A stretch of 5,970 nucleotides of DNA from JACCVG01 sp034664165. GTDB taxonomy: Bacteria; Actinomycetota; Thermoleophilia; Solirubrobacterales; Thermoleophilaceae. Positions 1 through 4,348 of this stretch are shown here, piece after piece; position 1 is the first letter of the stretch, and each line of letters starts with the position of its first letter. The DNA is taken from NCBI GenBank assembly GCA_034664165.1, contig JAXDIE010000009.1:1-5970 (forward strand). The letters run 5' to 3'. The position numbers were made by a program, and so were the translations under genes. Under the pieces are notes generated by a model, which saw only the letters and a program-made list of their open reading frames with translations, made no database searches and was not told the origin of the DNA.

Positions 1-833
1 CTGGCCGGGCTCAGCTCCATATGTGCCGGGCCCACAAGGGTCACGTTCCAGCGGGGCGGCTTCCCGCGCAAGCGGACGAAGCGCAGCGGAGAAGCGAGAG
101 GTGCAAGTGACCGGGGAATGATCGCGACACCGAGGCCGTGGGCAACCAGCTCGAGCAGAGTCGGCATGTCGTTGACCTCGAGGGCCACGTGGCGCTCGAC
201 GGCTGCGGAGGCAAATGCCTGGTCATTGGCGATCCTGATTCCCCATTCCGGATAGCCGTCGACGAACGTCTCGGCTCGCAGGTCCGAGAGGCTCACCGAC
301 TCCCGCTGCACGAGTGGATGATTCGGTGCACAGGCCAGCGTCATCGCCTCGCTCAGCAGCTCGTGGCCGACGACGCCGGCCGGTGCGGGATCCGGGAGCC
401 AGGCGAAGGCCAGTTCCAGCCTCCCCTCCCGAACCTCGCGCAGGAGCACCTTCGTGCCTGCTTGGCGCAGCCTGATACCGACGCCGGGATGCATCGCGTG
501 AAAGCGCGCGAGCAGCGCCGGCAGCTGGACAAGCGACTGCATGATCCCGAGCGACAGTGTTCCGCGCTGGACTCCCTCCACGCCCGCCACGGCCTCACGA
601 GCCGCCTCCGCAGCCCCGAGCACGCGACGCGCCTCTGTCAGCAAGGCGCGCCCTGACTCGGTCAGCTCGACGCGGCGGGTCGTGCGGTCGAAGAGCCGCG
701 TGCCCAGCCCGCGCTCGAGTGAGCGGATAGAGGCCGAGAGACCAGACTGGACGATATTGGCGCGGTCTGCCGCCCGGCCGAAATGGCCCTCCTCGGCCGC
801 GGCGACGAAATGCTCCAGCTGTCGAAGTTCCAC
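1..833 (-). CDS. LysR-type transcriptional regulator (C-terminus cut by left edge)
   Basis: This is a cytoplasmic DNA-binding regulator of the LysR family. Translation from GTG at 833 gives 277 visible residues with no stop before the edge. Family members are about 300 residues, so roughly 20 are missing. Residues 1-60 form the winged helix-turn-helix: it opens V-E-L-R-Q-L-E-H-F-V, has the recognition-helix region QSGLSASIRSLE (29-40), and ends in LGTRLFDRTTR and LTESG. Residues about 90-277 are the periplasmic-binding-protein-like effector domain (GTLSLGI at 91-97, LLELVAHGLGVAIIP at 226-240). A second in-frame GTG lies at 845, just after a stop at 848-846. I prefer 833 because the family normally starts at M-E-L-R-Q-L-E. 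The gene is divergent from the aldo/keto reductase operon, the usual arrangement of a LysR regulator and its target. The effector is not predictable. Confidence 0.95.
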   Translation of the reverse strand, partial: MELRQLEHFVAAAEEGHFGRAADRANIVQSGLSASIRSLERGLGTRLFDRTTRRVELTESGRALLTEARRVLGAAEAAREAVAGVEGVQRGTLSLGIMQSLVQLPALLARFHAMHPGVGIRLRQAGTKVLLREVREGRLELAFAWLPDPAPAGVVGHELLSEAMTLACAPNHPLVQRESVSLSDLRAETFVDGYPEWGIRIANDQAFASAAVERHVALEVNDMPTLLELVAHGLGVAIIPRSLAPLASPLRFVRLRGKPPRWNVTLVGPAHMELSPA

Positions 834-847
834 GCCCCTGCTCACTT

Positions 848-862
848 ATCGCTGATCCAGAT
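848..862. promoter_or_regulatory. Candidate LysR recognition site (ATC-N9-GAT, T-N11-A)
   Basis: ATC at 848-850 and GAT at 860-862 form an inverted repeat with 9 bases between, so T849 and A861 satisfy the T-N11-A rule known for LysR-type regulators. Overlapping it is a tighter inverted repeat, TGATC-CA-GATCA (853-864). It lies just upstream of the lysR start codon and about 85-100 bases upstream of the divergent reductase ATG, where an autorepression/activation site would be expected. The motif is short and could occur by chance. Confidence 0.45.
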
Positions 863-895
863 CAATAGCATCGCATATTGCTGTTGCAGAGATCA

Positions 896-909
896 CTGCG
901 CCGGCGCAG
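896..909. promoter_or_regulatory. Perfect 14-bp palindrome CTGCGCCGGCGCAG in the divergent spacer
   Basis: CTGCGCC followed directly by GGCGCAG is a perfect palindrome with no spacer. It sits mid-way between lysR and the aldo/keto reductase. It could be an operator for LysR or for another dimeric regulator. It is unlikely to be a terminator because it lies between two divergent starts and has no T-run. GC-rich palindromes are more likely by chance in this genome, so the functional call is tentative. Confidence 0.35.
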
Positions 910-932
910 ACTAGTGCTCAAGTCACGTCTAG

Positions 933-938
933 AAAGGA
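933..938 (+). promoter_or_regulatory. Ribosome binding site AAAGGA deciding the reductase start
   Basis: AAAGGA lies 8 bases before ATG 947. It supports that start over the in-frame upstream CTG/TTG-type codons, which would add 23 basic, non-conserved residues ahead of the aldo/keto reductase fold. Confidence 0.7.
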
Positions 939-946
939 CAACGATC

Positions 947-1990
947 ATGAGCACTGAGAGCATCACCGAGACCACCGTGACACTGGGAGTCACCCACCTC
1001 GAGGTCTATCCGGTCGCATTCGGTACCTGGCAACTCGGGGGAGAGTGGGGAGAGTTCGACGAGCGCGAGGCCATCGGTGCGATCCGCTTGGCCCGCGAGC
1101 TCGGGGTGAACCTCTTCGACACAGCCCAGGGATACGGCTTCGGTGCCTCCGAGCAACTCCTCGGCCGAGCGCTCCGCGACGACCTCGATCGGCGCCGCGA
1201 TGAGATCGTCATCGCGACCAAGGGCGGCTTGCGGATGACCGGCGACGTGCTGGTCCGCGACGCGAGCCCGGCCTTCCTGCGTGCCGGAGTCGAGGACAGC
1301 CTGCGCGCGCTAGGGGTCGACTACATCGACATCTACCAGGTTCATTGGCCGGACCCCAAGGTGCCTTTCGCCGAGACCGCCGGCGCGCTCGAGGAGCTCG
1401 TGGGAGAAGGAAAGATCCGCCACGTCGGCGTCTCGAACTACGACGCGGCCCAGATTGCCGAGTTCGCCGGCACCCGGCCGGCCGAGACCCTGCAGCCGCC
1501 CTATCACCTGTTCCGTCGCGACATCGAGGCAGAGACGCTGCCGTATGCCCGCGAGCATGAAATCGCGGTTCTCGTCTACGGACCGCTCGCCCACGGACTG
1601 CTCAGCGGCAGCATGGATGAGCGCACGACCTTCGCAGCCGATGACTGGCGAAGCAACAGTCCGGTGTTCCAGGGCGACGCCTTCCGGCGCAACCTCGAGG
1701 CGGTCGGTGAGCTGGAGCGCTTCGCCGCCGGGGAGCTCGGCACCTCGGTCTCGCAGCTGGCGATCGCCTGGACGCTCGCCAATCCGGCCGTTCACGTGGC
1801 GATCGTCGGCGCCCGTAGCCGGAGGCATATCGAGGAGAGCATCGCGGCTGGCGACCTACACCTGAGCGAAGGCGACCTCGAGCAGATCGAACACATCATG
1901 GCCGGGGCGGTGCCCGTCGCCGGGCCGTTCCCCGAGCTGGGCCGGCTCAGCACCGAGACCAGCGTCTTTACCGAACCGACCGAGAACTAA
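947..1990 (+). CDS. Aldo/keto reductase
   Basis: This is a cytosolic NADPH-dependent reductase of the aldo/keto reductase superfamily, 347 residues. These enzymes reduce aldehydes and ketones to alcohols, and the substrate here cannot be read from the sequence. All four catalytic residues are present: D58 in NLFDTAQGYG, Y63 in the same stretch, K92 in IATKGG and H133 in IYQVHWPDP. The (TIM-barrel) landmarks follow in order: GVSNYDAAQI (161-170), QPPYHLFRR (183-191), VYGPLAHGLLSG (210-221) and the cofactor-phosphate-binding region IVGARSRRHIEES (286-298). The start at ATG 947 is chosen from the AAAGGA site and because homology-like sequence begins after it. It is the first gene of a two-gene operon: the next gene begins 10 bases after this stop. 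The divergent LysR regulator probably controls it. The family call is secure, the specific reaction unknown. Confidence 0.94.
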   Translation: MSTESITETTVTLGVTHLEVYPVAFGTWQLGGEWGEFDEREAIGAIRLARELGVNLFDTAQGYGFGASEQLLGRALRDDLDRRRDEIVIATKGGLRMTGDVLVRDASPAFLRAGVEDSLRALGVDYIDIYQVHWPDPKVPFAETAGALEELVGEGKIRHVGVSNYDAAQIAEFAGTRPAETLQPPYHLFRRDIEAETLPYAREHEIAVLVYGPLAHGLLSGSMDERTTFAADDWRSNSPVFQGDAFRRNLEAVGELERFAAGELGTSVSQLAIAWTLANPAVHVAIVGARSRRHIEESIAAGDLHLSEGDLEQIEHIMAGAVPVAGPFPELGRLSTETSVFTEPTEN

Positions 1991-1994
1991 GGAG
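1989..1994 (+). promoter_or_regulatory. Shine-Dalgarno AAGGAG overlapping the upstream stop codon
   Basis: AAGGAG begins inside the TAA stop of the aldo/keto reductase (1988-1990) and lies 6 bases before the ATG at 2001. The fused stop and ribosome site suggests translational coupling of the two genes on one transcript. Confidence 0.8.
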
Positions 1995-2000
1995 AACCAG

Positions 2001-2924
2001 ATGCCTGCGACTTCACGACAGCACTCCGACCGCCCGACGATCGCGGTCCTCGGGACCGGAAGGATGGGAGCCCCGATCGCCCGCAACCTGCTTGCAGCAG
2101 GCTTCCCGGTGACGGTCTGGAATCGGACCGAATCACGAGCCGCGCTCCTCGCCGAAGACGGCGCCGCGGTGGCCGCATCGCCCCTCGTGGCAGCCTCCGG
2201 GGCATCGGTTGTGTTGACGATGCTGACCGATGGGGCTGCAACCGCCGCGACGATGGATGGCAGGCAGGGGGCGCTGGCCGCGATGCGGCACGGCTCGATC
2301 TGGATCCAGATGGGCACGGTCGGCCTGTGCTGGGCCGACCGGCTCGCCGAGCTGGCCGCCGCACACGGGATCGACTTCGTCGATGCACCTGTCTCCGGGA
2401 GCACGGGTCCGGCCGAGGACGGCCAGCTCGTGGTCCTCGCGTCCGGCGCCGAGGAGGTCCGTTTGCGTCTTGAGCCGGTCTTCGACGCAATTGGTCGCCA
2501 CACGTTCTGGCTCGGCCAAGCCGGCAGCGGAAGCCGGATGAAGCTGGCGCTGAACAACTGGCTGGCGGCGAGCACCGAAGCATTGGCGGAGACGCTCTCC
2601 TTGAGCGACGCGCTCGGCCTCGACCCGAGCGACTTCGTCGACGTCTTCGCCGATACCCCACTGGCCTCGCCCTACGCCATGGCCAAGGGCCGGTCGATGG
2701 TCGCCGGCGACTTCGCTCCCGGCTTTCCGCTGCGGCACGCCTTCAAGGACACCGCTCTCGCGCTGAGCGCCGCCCGTGACCTCGGCCTGGAGCTGCCTGT
2801 GACGCGGGCACTCGAGGGCCGCTGGCGCGATGCGATCGCTCACGGGCACGGCGACGAGGACCTGAGCGCGATCATCACCGAAGCGAACCGCGGCACACCG
2901 GGTCGAGGTCGCCGGCCGCGCTAG
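2001..2924 (+). CDS. NAD(P)-dependent oxidoreductase, 3-hydroxyisobutyrate dehydrogenase-like
   Basis: This is a cytosolic beta-hydroxyacid dehydrogenase family member (6-phosphogluconate dehydrogenase-like NAD-binding domain), 307 residues, close to the usual 290-300. The Rossmann dinucleotide site is at 15-30 (AVLGTGRMGAPIARNL), followed by a beta-strand ending in VWNRT (39-43). The N-R-T suggests NADP(H) preference, by family analogy. The substrate-binding loop is DAPVSGSTGPAEDG (128-141). The catalytic lysine is K181 with N185 in GSGSRMKLALNN, and K249-D250 (FKD) is the conserved C-terminal substrate and cofactor contact. Known members oxidise 3-hydroxyisobutyrate, tartronate semialdehyde and related acids, or reduce imines, so the substrate is open. 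The last eight residues (TPGRGRRPR region) are a basic tail. It is the second gene of the operon with the aldo/keto reductase, and its stop overlaps that of the convergent PAS-LuxR gene. Confidence 0.93.
   Translation: MPATSRQHSDRPTIAVLGTGRMGAPIARNLLAAGFPVTVWNRTESRAALLAEDGAAVAASPLVAASGASVVLTMLTDGAATAATMDGRQGALAAMRHGSIWIQMGTVGLCWADRLAELAAAHGIDFVDAPVSGSTGPAEDGQLVVLASGAEEVRLRLEPVFDAIGRHTFWLGQAGSGSRMKLALNNWLAASTEALAETLSLSDALGLDPSDFVDVFADTPLASPYAMAKGRSMVAGDFAPGFPLRHAFKDTALALSAARDLGLELPVTRALEGRWRDAIAHGHGDEDLSAIITEANRGTPGRGRRPR
2921..2924. other. CTAG shared by two convergent stop codons
   Basis: The dehydrogenase stop TAG is at 2922-2924 on the plus strand and the PAS-LuxR stop TAG is at 2923-2921 on the minus strand. 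The four bases CTAG therefore end both genes. There is no room for a conventional intergenic terminator, and I see no strong hairpin with a T-run on either side. Confidence 0.95.
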
Positions 2925-3577
2925 AGCTCCCAGGTGATCTGCCCGGTCACGAGTGCCAAGGCGACGGCATGTGCTCGCGTGTGCACGCCGAGCTTGCTCA
3001 TGATGTTCTGCACATGGGATTTCACCGTTTCGGATGACAGGAACAGATGCTCGGCGATTTCACCACTCTTCAGTCCGGAGGCGACGAGGGTGAGGACCTC
3101 GCGCTCCCGTTCCGTCAGTTCCACCGTCCCGCGCCTATCCGCCCAGAGCCGCGCCCATGCAGCCTCACGATCGGAGGCGCCTTGCGCCAGCTCGGTGGCA
3201 TGCGCGTCGAGCGGGATGACCACCGACAGATGCCGTCCCGGCTGCACGTTGGCCGTGGCGCTGAATTCGACCGGGACGGACCCGCGGCTGGGGACGTACA
3301 ACTGGTCCCGGCCTTCGGCCTCGCCGTCCGCCAGGAACACCCCCCATCCCTCGCGGAGGCGCTGGCGCTCGGTGGGAGGCGTGAAGTCATCCATCGAATG
3401 CCACGCGATCTCCACTCGCGACATCCCGAGTAGCTCAGCGGCGGCATCGTTCCCCGTCACCCAGCGCCGCTGATCGTCGGAGATCAGCATCGGATGAGGT
3501 GTGCGTTCAAAGGCGGTCTGCAGGCGGACCACCGCCTCCGGGCCGAACCTGCTGCCCGGGTTGCCTCCTCCGCTCAT
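2921..3577 (-). CDS. PAS-domain LuxR-type transcriptional regulator
   Basis: This is a cytosolic one-component regulator of 218 residues. Residues about 16-125 form a PAS-like sensor (AFERTPHPMLISDD at 22-35, TGNDAAAELLGMSR at 41-54, DFTPPTERQRLREGW at 64-78, a strand-rich end at 118-124). Residues 153-215 are a LuxR/GerE helix-turn-helix with LTEREREVLTLVASG, IAEHLFLSSETVKSHVQNI and SKLGVHTRAHAVA. There is no receiver domain and no membrane segment, so the PAS pocket probably senses a ligand directly (inference). No clear ribosome site precedes ATG 3577, while GGAGGAGG lies just inside the gene (3571-3564). No in-frame start sits at suitable spacing after it. GTG 3532 is a possible shorter start at residue 16 and would leave the PAS core nearly intact. 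It lies 130 bp downstream of another LuxR gene on the same strand. Confidence 0.93.
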   Translation of the reverse strand: MSGGGNPGSRFGPEAVVRLQTAFERTPHPMLISDDQRRWVTGNDAAAELLGMSRVEIAWHSMDDFTPPTERQRLREGWGVFLADGEAEGRDQLYVPSRGSVPVEFSATANVQPGRHLSVVIPLDAHATELAQGASDREAAWARLWADRRGTVELTEREREVLTLVASGLKSGEIAEHLFLSSETVKSHVQNIMSKLGVHTRAHAVALALVTGQITWEL

Positions 3578-3649
3578 GCCGCGGCAGGCGAGGCCGTCGG
3601 AAGCCCGCGCCTGGAAGCCTTATGCCGTTGATCCCTGCCCACGGCGGCG

Positions 3650-3679
3650 AGTATTTGGTCGGATGCCGGACTTTCGCAA
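3650..3679 (-). promoter_or_regulatory. Weak candidate promoter for the PAS-LuxR gene
   Basis: Reading leftward, TTGCGA (3679-3674) and AATACT (3655-3650) are separated by 18 bases. Each matches four of six positions of the housekeeping -35 and -10 consensus. Transcription would start near 3643, giving a leader of about 65 bases to ATG 3577. Matches this weak are common by chance. The main support is the position in an AT-richer patch. Confidence 0.25.
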
Positions 3680-3693
3680 TCCTTCAAAAGGAT
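3679..3693. repeat. Inverted repeat ATCCTT-CAA-AAGGAT
   Basis: Six-base perfect arms flank a three-base centre. The element lies in the AT-richer patch between the two LuxR genes and touches the -35-like element of the candidate PAS-LuxR promoter. Its centre is about 43 bases before the inferred transcription start, where LuxR-type activators often bind. An operator role is inference. Confidence 0.4.
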
Positions 3694-3713
3694 GAACTTT
3701 GGATAATTCATCC
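3686..3713 (-). terminator. Weak hairpin plus TTTT at the end of the membrane-LuxR gene
   Basis: On the minus strand, GGATGAA (3713-3707) and TTCATCC (3696-3690) are perfect seven-base arms around a 10-base loop, followed at once by TTTT (3689-3686). The first arm contains the TGA stop (3710-3708) of the membrane LuxR gene. The stem is short with only three G-C pairs per arm, so if it is an intrinsic terminator it is a leaky one. It overlaps the ATCCTT-CAA-AAGGAT repeat, so the two structures cannot form together. Confidence 0.35.
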
Positions 3714-4199
3714 CAATGGATGGCCTAGGTACAGGCGTGTCGCCTCGGTCCGATTCCGGACCTCGAGCTTGCCGAGTATCGCCCTGATATGGGACTTCAC
3801 GGTGGCCTCCGAGATCCCCAGCTGCTCGGCGATCTGGGCGTTCGCGGCGCCAGTCGCGATCAGCCCAAGTACTTCCCGCTCACGGGCCGTCAGGCCAGCG
3901 AGCTCTGACATGGGGCGTGACCAGTGGACGGGCCGAGAGGGGACGAAGGCCCGCTTCTCGGCCAGCTCGCCGGCGAGCAGCGCGACCGTCAGGAATGCCG
4001 TCGCGCGAGAGAGATAAGTCAGAGGGCCAATCTCCCATTCAGGACAGGCTTGGCTGAGCATGAATGTCATCAGCAGCGCCGCAGCGGCCGCGGCGCAGGC
4101 GGCCCAGCGGCCCCAGCGCCATCCGATCAAACCGATTGGAAGCACCAGGAAGGCAAGAGATGGGCCGGCCGGGTCCGCGTAGAAGCAGTCTGCGGTCAA
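3708..4199 (-). CDS. Short membrane-anchored LuxR-type regulator
   Basis: This small protein of 163 residues joins a membrane part directly to a DNA-binding domain. Three hydrophobic stretches are visible: about 13-28 (PSLAFLVLPIGLIGW), 31-50 (an Ala-rich run) and 57-79 (IGPLTYLSRATAFLTVALLAGEL). The pattern resembles part of the KdpD-type DUF4118 membrane module, though I cannot confirm that. Residues 99-160 are a LuxR helix-turn-helix (LTAREREVLGLIATG, IAEQLGISEATVKSHIRAI, KLEVRNRTEATRLY). There is no receiver, kinase or PAS domain, so any signal must pass from the membrane part to the helix-turn-helix in one chain (inference). The start is TTG 4199: it has GAGGTGA 7 bases upstream, and an in-frame stop at 4214-4212 leaves no room for a longer protein. 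It is divergent from the XRE-MEDS gene and upstream of the PAS-LuxR gene on the same strand. Confidence 0.85.
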   Translation of the reverse strand: MTADCFYADPAGPSLAFLVLPIGLIGWRWGRWAACAAAAAALLMTFMLSQACPEWEIGPLTYLSRATAFLTVALLAGELAEKRAFVPSRPVHWSRPMSELAGLTAREREVLGLIATGAANAQIAEQLGISEATVKSHIRAILGKLEVRNRTEATRLYLGHPLG

Positions 4200-4206
4200 G
4201 ACCAGA

Positions 4207-4213
4207 TCACCTC
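4207..4213 (-). promoter_or_regulatory. Ribosome binding site GAGGTGA supporting a TTG start
   Basis: On the minus strand GAGGTGA (4213-4207) is followed after 7 bases by TTG (4199-4197). It is the only strong ribosome-site match near the gene and decides the non-ATG start. A GC-rich hairpin GGCGG-A-CCGCC (4216-4226) lies two bases upstream of it and could mask the site in the mRNA, but this is only a possibility. Confidence 0.6.
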
Positions 4214-4249
4214 ACGGCGGACCGCCACTATTCTCTCTGAGGTGGCCCA

Positions 4250-4271
4250 CAGGCTGGGTGGCACGAGCCTG
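4250..4271. repeat. Inverted repeat CAGGCT-N10-AGCCTG in the divergent spacer
   Basis: Six-base perfect arms, CAGGCT (4250-4255) and AGCCTG (4266-4271), flank 10 bases. Two more C-G pairs form outside a single mismatch. The element lies between the starts of the membrane LuxR and XRE-MEDS genes. The 16-bp arm centre-to-centre spacing puts the two halves about one and a half helical turns apart, so simple same-face binding of a dimer is not obvious. The function is unknown. Confidence 0.3.
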
Positions 4272-4310
4272 GGGCGGGACTGTGTTTGGACCAATGAAGT
4301 CAAGTGAATG

Positions 4311-4322
4311 TGTCAATTGACA
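4311..4322. promoter_or_regulatory. Perfect 12-bp palindrome TGTCAATTGACA, candidate operator
   Basis: TGTCAA and TTGACA form a perfect palindrome 27 bases before ATG 4349 of the XRE-MEDS gene and about 110 bases before the membrane LuxR start. A further direct copy of the half-site GTCAA lies at 4299-4303, 13 bases upstream of the GTCAA in the palindrome (4312-4316). Each arm also reads as the -35 hexamer TTGACA on its own strand. A dimeric XRE-type helix-turn-helix binding here would control its own gene. I see no good -10 at the usual spacing from TTGACA, so the operator reading is stronger than the promoter reading. Confidence 0.5.
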
Positions 4323-4348
4323 ATCACAAGGTACCATGTAGGCGAATC

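Noticed and set aside
138..656. Plus-strand open frame inside the LysR gene
   Set aside because: The minus-strand LysR reading has complete family motifs from helix-turn-helix to effector domain. The plus-strand translation has none.
1856..2849. Long open frames on the minus strand opposite the dehydrogenase (about 220-240 codons each)
   Set aside because: They are out-of-frame shadows of a well-supported gene in GC-rich DNA. Their translations are Arg/Ser/Pro/Ala-rich without recognisable motifs.
3708..4199. Membrane LuxR gene as a truncated pseudogene
   Set aside because: The helix-turn-helix is intact, the frame is unbroken and a good ribosome site precedes the TTG start. Sequence upstream of the in-frame stop (ENSGGPP-like) does not look like a lost membrane helix.
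3924..4307. Plus-strand open frame across the membrane LuxR gene and the divergent spacer
   Set aside because: It lies opposite the LuxR helix-turn-helix and membrane helices, and its sequence is low-complexity and basic with no motif.
4311..4345. TTGACA in the palindrome as the -35 of a sigma-70-type promoter for XRE-MEDS
   Set aside because: At 16-18 bases spacing the -10 positions read TAGGCG, AGGCGA or similar, which lack the required T at the last position. TACCAT is only 9 bases away. An operator role is better supported.
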